A stretch of 64,000 bases of DNA, from positions 29,702-93,701 of the forward strand of contig NZ_JAAMPF010000004.1 in the NCBI RefSeq assembly GCF_011074795.1, given 5' to 3'. Source of the stretch: Marinobacter salicampi (lineage in GTDB: Bacteria; Pseudomonadota; Gammaproteobacteria; Pseudomonadales; Oleiphilaceae). The position numbers were made by a program, and so were the translations under genes. Shown here piece after piece: positions 54,904 to 64,000 of the stretch. The notes below the pieces were generated by a model. That model saw nothing but the letters and a program-made list of their open reading frames with translations. It was not told where the DNA came from and did not search any database. Every line of letters begins with the position of its first letter. The first letter of the stretch is position 1.

Positions 54904-54997
54904 ACCAGATGACAACACGGTCGTTTGCCATTTGGTCTCTCTCATCAGGAGCTTAACGGCTCTTTTAATGCCCCGCCCTCAAGCGGGGCTTTTTTTT
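54904..54997 (+). ncRNA. Putative Fur-repressed iron-responsive sRNA (RyhB/PrrF-like in architecture)
   Basis: About 94 nt, inferred from a strong promoter with a Fur box and an intrinsic terminator with no ordinary gene between them. The body is followed by a small hairpin (GAGC/GCTC at about 54949-54959) and an AU-rich stretch (CTTTTAATG) before the terminator, which would suit Hfq binding. TCTCATCAGG at 54940-54949 is perfectly complementary to the fumA ribosome-binding region. It would be made under low iron and silence Fe-S fumarase. The first bases (CCAGATGA) can pair with TCATCAGG of the seed region. A 15-codon frame (54909-54956) also fits inside. Homology to RyhB or PrrF was not testable. 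Confidence 0.6.
54970..54997 (+). terminator. Intrinsic terminator of the putative sRNA, inside the 3' end of glpG
   Basis: A perfect 7-bp stem GCCCCGC/GCGGGGC (54970-54976 with 54983-54989) is followed by eight T residues on the plus strand. On the minus strand no T-tract follows, so it is oriented for plus-strand transcription. The glpG stop codon lies in its loop. Confidence 0.9.
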
Positions 54998-55842
54998 GGT
55001 GGGGGCATGAGTACCGCCATCAGCAGGCCCGCCAGAAAGCCGCCCAGATGGGCTTCGTTCGCCATGGATCCCATACCCAGCATAACCGGCAATGGCGTAA
55101 ACCCGATCAGCATCCACGCCACCGCAAAAACAATCAATGCCGGTGGAAACTGGAAGCGGACCTGACGTTGCTGGCTCAACCAGCAATAACCCAGCACTCC
55201 GTAGACCACGCCTGACAACCCCCCGAACAAGGGGCCGGACACCACGAACTGCAAGCTATTGGACAGGACACTGGTGACGAAAAACAGGGCAATAAGTCGA
55301 CCCCGACCATCAAACCACTCGATCTGGCTGCCCAAAAACCAGAGCATGACGGAATTAAAAATGATGTGAGGCCAGCTGAAGTGCAGAAAAGCCGGCGTTA
55401 TCAGCCGCCATAATTCTCCCCCGGCAAAGGTTTCCGTAAGAGCCGACATCCGCTGGCCCACTGTGTTCCAGTCATGCTGCTGGGGGTCGATGATCATCAG
55501 CACGTAAGCCAGCTGGGTCTGGCCGAGGCCGGTGAGCCAGGCCATGACCACCGCAAACACAATACTGGCCAGCACGATCGGCGCATGCCGGGGCGAAGGT
55601 TGCCAGCGTCCCCGCACGAACACGGGCGACTCGTTAACCGTGGTAACCGCCTCTCTTACCCCGGGGTCCTCCAGGTACTGCTCCATGGCCCGAAGTACGG
55701 GCTCAGCGTGGGCGGAATCCTCCAGCCACAAGACCTGCTGCCCGCCCTCTTCGGTGATCCGGTGCTCAACACCCTGTTCCCGAAGCCAGGTACTGAAACC
55801 GATGAGGTCGATATCCGTATCAATCTGCTTTACGCGATACAT
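54979..55842 (-). CDS. glpG: Rhomboid intramembrane serine protease
   Basis: A 287-residue GlpG-type rhomboid: N-terminal cytosolic domain (about 1-80) and six membrane segments (about 87-283). Catalytic Ser210 lies in GGLSG and His265 in NEAHLGG; His159 and Asn163 match the oxyanion residues of E. coli GlpG. It cleaves membrane proteins within the bilayer. ATG 55842 follows AAGGTG; it begins four bases after the upstream gene. Its last codons are encoded opposite the terminator of the putative sRNA. Confidence 0.92.
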   Translation of the reverse strand: MYRVKQIDTDIDLIGFSTWLREQGVEHRITEEGGQQVLWLEDSAHAEPVLRAMEQYLEDPGVREAVTTVNESPVFVRGRWQPSPRHAPIVLASIVFAVVMAWLTGLGQTQLAYVLMIIDPQQHDWNTVGQRMSALTETFAGGELWRLITPAFLHFSWPHIIFNSVMLWFLGSQIEWFDGRGRLIALFFVTSVLSNSLQFVVSGPLFGGLSGVVYGVLGYCWLSQQRQVRFQFPPALIVFAVAWMLIGFTPLPVMLGMGSMANEAHLGGFLAGLLMAVLMPPPKKSPA

Positions 55843-55846
55843 ACCA

Positions 55847-56860
55847 TCACCTTGAGACGCTGTCTTCGGTTTGATTGCCATCGTAACGTTCCGGCCTTTC
55901 GACATTCACATAGACGAATTTATCCGGTGACAGTACGCGCTCTCCATCCATTCGGTAGGCAACCAGTTTGCCGTACTTGACGGCACTGTAGTCAATACAC
56001 GCTACATTGGGCTTCAGTGGCGCCGGTTCGCCCTCCATCCAGTAATGCCCGACAAACACCGGTTTTTCCTCGGGCGGATAAGTCCGAAGCTGTTTACGTT
56101 CAGCCGCTGTCAGAGGCCGCTGGGCAATGGACTCAGGCAGTGGGTCAGGCTGAAATACCACATCGGCGTAGGTCTGGGGATTGTCAGCCCAGAACTTGGT
56201 GCGGAAAAATTGCCGGGTGTAGCCATCGCGACTGGAAATGGACAGTCCCTCCGGCAACCTCAGATCGGTCCCCCTCAAAAGCGTATCCATGACCTGGCCG
56301 GCAAAGGATTCGATGGCAGATGAGGCATGGAGGAAATCTTCATCAATCTGGTTGCCCCCCTGTACCCGCTTGAATTTCTCAATCAGGTCACGGTCCCAGC
56401 AGGCGTGTACGGCCCTGAAATCGTCTTCCTCTATAAAGAGCGGAATGGTGTAGAACCATTCCAGGAACTCATTCCATTCATGGGGGTAATGGGCAAACTG
56501 CTCCAGTGTCTCCCTGATCAGGCGGTCATGCCTGGCATTGTGCTCCCGCAACCATTTATGCCCGCTACCGGCCCGGGCCCGGGTGCAGTAGCCCAGGGCA
56601 TTATATTCGTGATTGCCCATGACGATCTGGGCGGAGCCATGGTCCACCATGTCCCGAACCAGATGCAGGGACTCACGGATGCGTGGCCCACGGTCGATGA
56701 TATCGCCGATGAATATTGCCTGGCGCTTCGGATGCTGATAGATGCCATTGACCTTGCGATAGCCCATCTGCCCGAGCAGGAGCTCCAGGGTATGAGCGCA
56801 GCCATGGATATCACCGATAATGTCGTAGCCGCGGCGAGCCGCTTTCTTGGGTGTCATCAT
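55847..56860 (-). CDS. PPP-type metallophosphatase
   Basis: A 337-residue calcineurin-like phosphoesterase. GDIHGC (16-21), GDIIDRGPR (about 52-60) and GNHE (about 82-85) are the metal-binding motifs of the PPP/ApaH superfamily; FVGHYWM near 265 supplies a later His. It may remove phosphate from proteins or nucleotides such as diadenosine tetraphosphate. Its ATG overlaps the nadK stop by one base, so it is translated with nadK. Confidence 0.87.
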   Translation of the reverse strand: MMTPKKAARRGYDIIGDIHGCAHTLELLLGQMGYRKVNGIYQHPKRQAIFIGDIIDRGPRIRESLHLVRDMVDHGSAQIVMGNHEYNALGYCTRARAGSGHKWLREHNARHDRLIRETLEQFAHYPHEWNEFLEWFYTIPLFIEEDDFRAVHACWDRDLIEKFKRVQGGNQIDEDFLHASSAIESFAGQVMDTLLRGTDLRLPEGLSISSRDGYTRQFFRTKFWADNPQTYADVVFQPDPLPESIAQRPLTAAERKQLRTYPPEEKPVFVGHYWMEGEPAPLKPNVACIDYSAVKYGKLVAYRMDGERVLSPDKFVYVNVERPERYDGNQTEDSVSR

Positions 56861-57744
56861 CAGCTCGCTGCTATCTCGCTCGCCCAGCCCAGCTTTTCGC
56901 GGCAGGTCGCGTAGAAATTATGGTCGGTCGGATGGATCAGGCGGATCTTGAACGGTTTTTTGGTAATGCGGATGATGTCGCCGGGGGCGCAGGATATGTC
57001 CATCTGACCATCACAACTGATTTGCGGGTAGGTTTCGTTGGTATCACCGATGACAAGTTTGATCTCGCTCTTGCCGTCCACCACGATGGGCCGGCTGCTG
57101 AGTGTGTGGGGGAACATAGGCACAAGCACAATGGCGTCCAGCTTGGGGTGCATGATGGGCCCCCCGGCAGAGAGCGAATAGGCTGTCGACCCTGTGGGAG
57201 TGGCCACGATCAGCCCGTCAGAGCGCTGGCTATAAACAAAGTGGCCATCAATATAGAGATCAAACCCGATCATTCGTGTTGATTTCCCCGGGTGCAGCAC
57301 AACGTCGTTAAGGGCTGTACCATAGCCCAGCGGCTGACCATTGCGCTCAACGTTGGCATCCAGCAGGAACCGGTGCTCTTCGATGTACTCTCCCTGCAGC
57401 ACCTTGCCCAGCCGTTCTTCAAGATCCGCTGGCGAAATATCAGTGAGGAAGCCCAGGCGCCCGCGGTTGACGCCCAACAGGGGAATCTTCGATTTGGCCA
57501 GTTCCCTGGCCGCACCCAGGAGACTGCCGTCGCCACCGACAACGATCACCAAGTCACAGATCTCACCGAGCAGCTTCTTACTGGCTACCTGCAGCCCGTG
57601 GCCCGGCAGCATGGTCGCAGTGTCAGACTCCAGAATGACGTGATAATTCTCGTTGACCAGATAGGTACGAAGCTGGCGCAGGGACTCCACCACCTTGACA
57701 CTGCCCATCCGCCCAATGACGCCAATGTTCCTGAATTGATCCAT
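56860..57744 (-). CDS. nadK: NAD kinase
   Basis: A 294-residue enzyme phosphorylating NAD to NADP. GGDGS (70-74) is the diacylglycerol-kinase-like ATP motif, and NDVVLHPGKSTRMIGF and TPTGSTAYSLSAGGPI follow as usual. ATG 57744 has AGGA six bases upstream and gives the standard length; the reading frame stays open 52 codons further without conserved residues. Confidence 0.97.
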   Translation of the reverse strand: MDQFRNIGVIGRMGSVKVVESLRQLRTYLVNENYHVILESDTATMLPGHGLQVASKKLLGEICDLVIVVGGDGSLLGAARELAKSKIPLLGVNRGRLGFLTDISPADLEERLGKVLQGEYIEEHRFLLDANVERNGQPLGYGTALNDVVLHPGKSTRMIGFDLYIDGHFVYSQRSDGLIVATPTGSTAYSLSAGGPIMHPKLDAIVLVPMFPHTLSSRPIVVDGKSEIKLVIGDTNETYPQISCDGQMDISCAPGDIIRITKKPFKIRLIHPTDHNFYATCREKLGWASEIAAS

Positions 57745-57899
57745 GAAAATTCCTGTAGATTGAAGCTTGACGGGACACTGTCCGCCCATGCCTGGGAATT
57801 GATGGCCACATCTTACAGAATTACGGAATGATTCTGAAAAAGATCGCCGGACCTGAACCACAGGCAACGCTCCGAAGGCAACAATGAGAGCACACCGCA

Positions 57900-58799
57900 A
57901 TGAAATCTGAACCGCCTCAATTCTGGAACACGGCAGCTGTCAGGCATCTGGCGTGGCTATGCCAGGCTCCGCAACTGATCACCGGTCCGCTGGTGCGGCC
58001 CCTGGCTGCGACCATACCCGCTGACCTTGCGCCGATACTGACGGCGCTCGACCAGCGCCCGGAGCCCCTGCTGACCTGCCTTAACTGTAACAAGTCCCCA
58101 AGGTTGGGGCAGTACTTCGAGAGCCTTTATGAATTTTTCCTCACCCATATCCTGGGATGGGAGGTTCTGTTGCGGAACGTGGCCATCCGTGATGTCACCG
58201 GCCGTACCCTGGGGGAACTGGATTTCGTGGTACGCAATCCGGTAACCGGGGCGATCCAGCATCATGAAGTTGCGATCAAGTTCTACCTGGGGCTGGAGGA
58301 AAACGGCACAACGCTCTGGTACGGGCCGAATGCCCAGGACCGTCTGGACCTGAAGGCCCAGCGCATGAAGAACCACCAGGCCACCATGACACAGCGGCCC
58401 GAAACCCTGGCTAAGATGGCACCCCACGGCCTTGGCGTAGACATAGAGCCGGTGATTGTCATGCCCGGGAATCTGTTCTATCCGGTGGTTCCCGGCCCGC
58501 CGGTACAGACCCCGGCGTGGGTCAACCCAGGCCACGAGAGGGGTAGCTGGATACGTCAGGGTCTGCTGGAAACCGGTCACACCAAGGACTGGACCGCACT
58601 CAAGAAGCCACACTGGCTGGGCCCCTACCAGTCTTGTTCGCCACCGGACCCGGAACTGACCTCACATACGCTGGCCACCATGGCCGAGGCCGGAAGACCC
58701 GGGCTGTTCGCGAAAATGGTGGCCCGTGAGGATGGCCGCGGCTTTGAGGAAATATCGAGGTGCTTTGTGGTGCCCGACCACTGGCCACGCCAGAGATAG
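57900..58799 (+). CDS. DUF1853 family protein
   Basis: A 299-residue cytosolic protein. The family core is GQYFESLYEFFLTHILGWEVL (about 72-92, seen by its key residues), then RTLGELDFVVRNP and HHEVAIKFYLG (about 102-135). The ELD...E...K arrangement recalls the PD-(D/E)XK nuclease fold, though the acidic-x-Lys spacing is not canonical. Function is unknown. It is divergent from nadK, with 155 bases between starts. Confidence 0.83.
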   Translation: MKSEPPQFWNTAAVRHLAWLCQAPQLITGPLVRPLAATIPADLAPILTALDQRPEPLLTCLNCNKSPRLGQYFESLYEFFLTHILGWEVLLRNVAIRDVTGRTLGELDFVVRNPVTGAIQHHEVAIKFYLGLEENGTTLWYGPNAQDRLDLKAQRMKNHQATMTQRPETLAKMAPHGLGVDIEPVIVMPGNLFYPVVPGPPVQTPAWVNPGHERGSWIRQGLLETGHTKDWTALKKPHWLGPYQSCSPPDPELTSHTLATMAEAGRPGLFAKMVAREDGRGFEEISRCFVVPDHWPRQR

Positions 58800-58831
58800 A
58801 GCTTGAAGACAGCGGTACCAATAGATAGACG

Positions 58832-60103
58832 TCAGGCTGTGGCGGGTGCCTCGGTCTTATGGGCCTCACAGCGATCATCCCGGCCAGGATGGAACTCGGC
58901 GGGCTGACTGACCCTCATCAGGGGCTCTGCACAGGGCTTGCCGCTCTTGTGCTTGTGGCGACAGCCCGGGTTCTCGTAGTGCTCCAGCCAATCCTTGTAA
59001 GCGGGCTCATTCAGACCGCACTTTTCCGCTGCATAGGCCGTGGGATTTTCAAAATAGCGTTCAATGTCGGTAAAATGCAGGGTCAGATGCCCAACCCCGG
59101 CATGGTAGGCCACCAGAAACACGGTCTGATCGCTGAGTTGCTGCATCAGTGAGCCGTCTACCGGTTCACGGTGCTGCAATTCGTAGCTCTCCTGCTCAAG
59201 CAGGACGATTTTGTCATTGCGCATTTCCAGCTCACGCTGTTTACGCTCGAGCTGTTCCCGCAGCAAGACCACTTCGGCAAAATTGTTGTTGCTTTCCTGG
59301 CTGCGGGAATCGGCTTGCTGGCCCATTTTCTGCTGGATGGCGAGATACTGCTCGTTGCGGTCGGCAAGCCGTTTCTTGAGCTGCTCGTTGGTAAGCCGCT
59401 GACGCTGGAGTTTCTGCTCCAGCTCCGCCATTTCGCCTCGCAGGGCCTGCATTTCAAGCCGGTGTTCACGCTGGATGTCAGACAGGGCATCCCGATGCAC
59501 ACTTTGTAGGGTTTTGATTCTCAGCCGCTGCTCACGGATCATCTGGGCCAGGCGGGCCCGCTGGGCGGCGGCCTCGGGCTCCTCGGCGGCACTGACGGGT
59601 TTGTTGAGAGCACCGCGCAGCACCGGAATGTTCTCGTCTGGGTCCTGAACTTCGGCTTTCTTCAGCTTGAGAGTGTTGGCGTCGACTGCCTTGCGAATGG
59701 TCTGGAAATGGTTACTGCCCGGGGCCATGTCCGGGTCCCATAACTGATCCGCGAGGGATGGATGCGGGCACTGGCTGCGGCAGACGAGACGAATCGCGCC
59801 ACCCCCAAGGTCAGGCCCTTTGGCACCCTGTTCGGCAAGCGCCTCTACCGGCAAGTTCCAGTGGCTGTCAGCGCGGCCCTCTTCATCAAAATAGATGCGG
59901 AAAAAGACCAGCGACCGTATTCGCAGGTCTTTTCCCATCACCACGTAAACTGCGCGTACGTCAGTGTCAGCAAGGTCGGAAAGCCCGACATAGCCATCCA
60001 GGAAGGCACCGAATTCAGATGCACGCATCTGGCGGGACACCAGCGCACCATCCATCAGAAAGACGGCCGAATACCCTTCGGCAGCCTGATCGGCAAAACC
60101 CAT
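58832..60103 (-). CDS. Coiled-coil protein of unknown function
   Basis: A 423-residue soluble protein. An N-terminal globular domain (about 1-135; contains VVMGKDLRIRSLVFFRIYFD) is followed by a long heptad-rich coiled coil (about 165-310) and a C-terminal domain (about 325-423) with a Cys/His cluster (CGLNEPAYKDW, CRHKHKSGKPC, CEAH) that may bind zinc. I do not recognise the family. The start at 60103 is chosen from GGGGG upstream; the frame is open further to 60181. Confidence 0.7.
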   Translation of the reverse strand: MGFADQAAEGYSAVFLMDGALVSRQMRASEFGAFLDGYVGLSDLADTDVRAVYVVMGKDLRIRSLVFFRIYFDEEGRADSHWNLPVEALAEQGAKGPDLGGGAIRLVCRSQCPHPSLADQLWDPDMAPGSNHFQTIRKAVDANTLKLKKAEVQDPDENIPVLRGALNKPVSAAEEPEAAAQRARLAQMIREQRLRIKTLQSVHRDALSDIQREHRLEMQALRGEMAELEQKLQRQRLTNEQLKKRLADRNEQYLAIQQKMGQQADSRSQESNNNFAEVVLLREQLERKQRELEMRNDKIVLLEQESYELQHREPVDGSLMQQLSDQTVFLVAYHAGVGHLTLHFTDIERYFENPTAYAAEKCGLNEPAYKDWLEHYENPGCRHKHKSGKPCAEPLMRVSQPAEFHPGRDDRCEAHKTEAPATA

Positions 60104-60268
60104 TGAAAACCCCCGCAAGAAACCCCTGAGGACAGACGCACCAATGACCCGATTCGTTCCGACATTATGGCACCTGATCACATTAATACATGACGTCTCG
60201 CACCATTGTAGTCAGAGTCGGCCTAACAGGGAGGCGGAAAACTGAAACGTTTTGTGTTCAACACGCGC

Positions 60269-60313
60269 AAAAAAAGCCCAACATATCGTGTATTACGACA
60301 CAATAAGCCGGGC
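60269..60313 (-). terminator. Terminator-like hairpin downstream of fadH
   Basis: On the minus strand GCCC/GGGC and an inner GTGT/ACAC pair form an interrupted stem, followed by seven T residues. It lies 47 bases after the fadH stop. Confidence 0.65.
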
Positions 60314-60360
60314 CCAGGTAGCGCTTTGACCGGAGGCAGTCAGAAACTAAGGATTCAGTG

Positions 60361-62448
<2,088 letters not shown>

Positions 62449-62593
62449 TTATCAGAGTGATCAAGGCTGTCGGGTTGATCAGATCGAGCGATTGCCAGGT
62501 ATTACGAAACCGGTGCTAAGTTAGCCCTCCGGCTTGCCACTAACAATATCTTCAAATAACATTTTATTATCTTCAGACGACTTGTCAGACAAT

Positions 62594-63652
62594 ATGAATC
62601 AGCGCCGTGCTAAGCCTCGCAATCTGCTGGGGGATATCAGTGTTCTTTACGTCGCCGTCATGGCGCGCGCGGTGAAGAGTCGTGGCGCCAATCCGCAGCC
62701 GCTGCTGGACCAGTTCGGGCTTGGTGAGAGCCTGGTAACTGCCCCGGACGCCCGTATCAGCATTCCCCGGTTCATGCGCCTGGGACAGGCCGCCATCGAA
62801 CTTACCAGCGAGCCCACCCTCGGGTTGAGCATGGGTGAGCTCACCCGCCCGCTGGACGCCGGTCGAGCCGGCCTGGCAGCACAGGCGGCGCCTGATGTAG
62901 GTTCCGCCCTTGCCACCCTGTTGCGCTACGACCTGCTCACCAGTCAGAACAGCCGGGGTCAGCCCCGCATGGACCTTGATGAGGGCTACGCGCAGTTCTA
63001 CTCCATACGGCCCTATAACATTTTTAATTATTTTGTGGTGGACTCTGTGCTCGCTGCCTGGACCCGACTTGCCCGTGTGTTCGCGGGCACGGATGCGGTC
63101 CTGGCCAGGGTCGAGATCGAATACGCTGCCAGAGGATATGAAGAAGCGTTCGAGGCCTGGTTCGGCTGCCCGGTCACCTTCGGCGCTCAGCACAACCGCA
63201 TTTACGTTCGTCCTGAGGTGATTTCAGCCCCGTGCCGGCAGGCTCAAGCCGCGATGTTCAAATTACTGAAGGGTGACTGCGACCGCGACCTGCAACGCTT
63301 GCGGGCGGGCTGGGGCATCCAGGACAGGGTACGGGAAAAGCTGGCATCGCTACTGGAAGGCGAAGCACCGGGCCTGGAAGAGGTTGCGGTGGAGCTTGGT
63401 ATGGCACCCTGGACGTTACAGCGAAGGTTGGCAGGGGAAGGTGTCGGGTATCGGGCACTGGTGGACGACACAAGAAAAGATCTGGCTCTGGATTATATCC
63501 GGGAAACGCGCCTAGCCTTCTCTGAGATTGCCTGGTTACTGGGGTTTTCCAGTCCGCCAGCCTTTCATAAGGCCTACAGGCGATGGTTTGGCTTCAGTCC
63601 AGGGGAACACAGGAAGCGGTTTTTCGACGAGCAGGTCAGAAAAGGTATCTGA
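62594..63652 (+). CDS. AraC-family transcriptional regulator
   Basis: A 352-residue regulator of the same type as the one at 19596: N-terminal Arabinose_bd-like domain (about 30-215) and C-terminal AraC helix-turn-helix pair (LEEVAVELGMAPWTLQRRL and FSEIAWLLGFSSPPAFHKAY). The ATG at 62594 lacks a clear ribosome-binding site; a start at 62534 is possible. It is transcribed away from fadH, with 160 bases between starts, and probably controls it in response to a fatty-acid-derived ligand. Confidence 0.86.
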   Translation: MNQRRAKPRNLLGDISVLYVAVMARAVKSRGANPQPLLDQFGLGESLVTAPDARISIPRFMRLGQAAIELTSEPTLGLSMGELTRPLDAGRAGLAAQAAPDVGSALATLLRYDLLTSQNSRGQPRMDLDEGYAQFYSIRPYNIFNYFVVDSVLAAWTRLARVFAGTDAVLARVEIEYAARGYEEAFEAWFGCPVTFGAQHNRIYVRPEVISAPCRQAQAAMFKLLKGDCDRDLQRLRAGWGIQDRVREKLASLLEGEAPGLEEVAVELGMAPWTLQRRLAGEGVGYRALVDDTRKDLALDYIRETRLAFSEIAWLLGFSSPPAFHKAYRRWFGFSPGEHRKRFFDEQVRKGI

Positions 63653-63671
63653 GCCTGTTTCAGATGCGCAA

Positions 63672-63697
63672 AAAACAGACGGGCGGCCGGGCCCTAC
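63672..63697 (-). terminator. Short terminator-like element after the 26-residue gene
   Basis: GGGC/GCCC with a six-base loop and then GTCTGTTTTTT on the minus strand. The stem is short, so the call is weak. Confidence 0.45.
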
Positions 63698-63774
63698 ATT
63701 TCAACGGCGTCGTCCAGTTCGTCGTCGTATTCCTCACACTGGATATCGATCAGCTCTTCTTCATAGTCACTCAT
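63694..63774 (-). CDS. Predicted 26-residue acidic protein
   Basis: A small open frame of 26 codons plus stop: MSDYEEELIDIQCEEYDDEL, then DDAVEM. Eleven or more of its residues are Asp or Glu, with one Cys and no Lys or Arg. AGGGAG lies nine bases before the ATG and a TATAAC element lies further upstream; a T-tract terminator follows. It is isolated between the AraC gene and tRNA-Asp. I do not recognise it. The ribosome-binding site and codon pattern argue for a real gene, but its length alone gives no proof. Confidence 0.6.
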   Translation of the reverse strand: MSDYEEELIDIQCEEYDDELDDAVEM

Positions 63775-63942
63775 GGTTTTTATCTCCCTGGCGTTAAAGA
63801 TTGCCGTTATAGACGAGAAAACAATAAACCATTGTGTATGACAGACCGATGACAGTTGAATGAGCAAAAATACAGATAGCAGAAAGTGCAGCCCATGAAT
63901 TCTGTTGCTGCAATAGAAGCTGGATGCGAGGGGAGAAAAAAA

Positions 63943-64000
63943 TGGCGGAGCGGACGGGACTCGAACCCGCGACCCCCGGCGTGACAGGCCGGTATTCTAA
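63943..64000 (-). tRNA. tRNA-Asp (GTC anticodon), 3' part
   Basis: The last 58 nt of a tRNA lie at the right edge; the 5' part is outside. The anticodon stem and loop CGGCC-TGTCACG-CCGG hold anticodon GTC, the T-arm is CGGGTTCGAGTCCCG and the 3' end GCTCCGCCA encodes CCA. Confidence 0.93.

Noticed and set aside
62550..62580. Two TATCTTCA direct repeats before the AraC gene near fadH as an operator
   Set aside because: The repeats are short, AT-rich and unevenly flanked; not enough to claim a binding site.

Overview
The window looks like part of the chromosome of a marine gammaproteobacterium close to Marinobacter. This rests on the GC-rich coding style, the thrS-infC-rpmI-rplT-pheST-ihfA-merR-tRNA-Pro order known from Pseudomonas and its relatives, the many fatty-acid/CoA and lipid-active genes, compatible-solute genes and the TRAP and BCCT transporters. 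No taxonomic search was run. I see no phage, insertion sequence, CRISPR array or rRNA. The window opens inside a GH13 phosphorylase gene and closes inside a tRNA-Asp gene.

Layout. 1-3387 (minus): a glucosylglycerate operon of glycerate kinase, HAD phosphatase, glucosyl-3-phosphoglycerate synthase and a sucrose-phosphorylase-like enzyme, which together can form a synthesis-and-recycling cycle. 3629-7636: selO (apparently with a non-AUG start), Fe-S fumarase and a crotonase. 7978-16858: a Pla-1/cef-type lipase lipoprotein and two tandem penicillin/AHL-acylase-family lipoproteins. 17106-23856: a GGDEF protein, a CaiB-type CoA-transferase divergent from an AraC regulator, a TPR-like secreted protein, rmuC and a small unknown gene. 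24095-27353: a three-gene operon of retropepsin-like lipoprotein, inactive-transglutaminase/7TM protein and ATP-grasp ligase. 27511-33862: BCCT transporter, START-domain protein, PAS-GGDEF-EAL protein translationally coupled to an acyl-CoA dehydrogenase. 34100-41723 (minus): the translation supercluster. 41856-45544: a TAXI-TRAP transporter pair. 45729-50816 (minus): DUF1329, YCF48-like and RND/MMPL genes. 51005-60103: pepN, DUF2797, DUF1315, rhomboid glpG, a metallophosphatase, nadK, DUF1853 and a coiled-coil protein. 60361-63652: fadH divergent from a second AraC regulator. 63694-64000: a 26-residue acidic protein and tRNA-Asp.

The most interesting signal lies in the 135 bp between the DUF1315 gene and glpG (54844-54978). 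The plus strand carries a strong sigma70-like promoter with a near-perfect Fur box between and over its elements, then about 90 nt ending in a textbook intrinsic terminator, with no ordinary gene. This has the architecture of a Fur-repressed, RyhB/PrrF-type iron-sparing sRNA. Ten consecutive nucleotides of it (54940-54949) are perfectly complementary to the ribosome-binding region of the Fe-S fumarase gene in the same window (6690-6699, positions -15 to -6 from the AUG). Fe-S fumarase is a classical target of that sRNA class. The transcript, its iron control and the pairing are predictions from sequence only.
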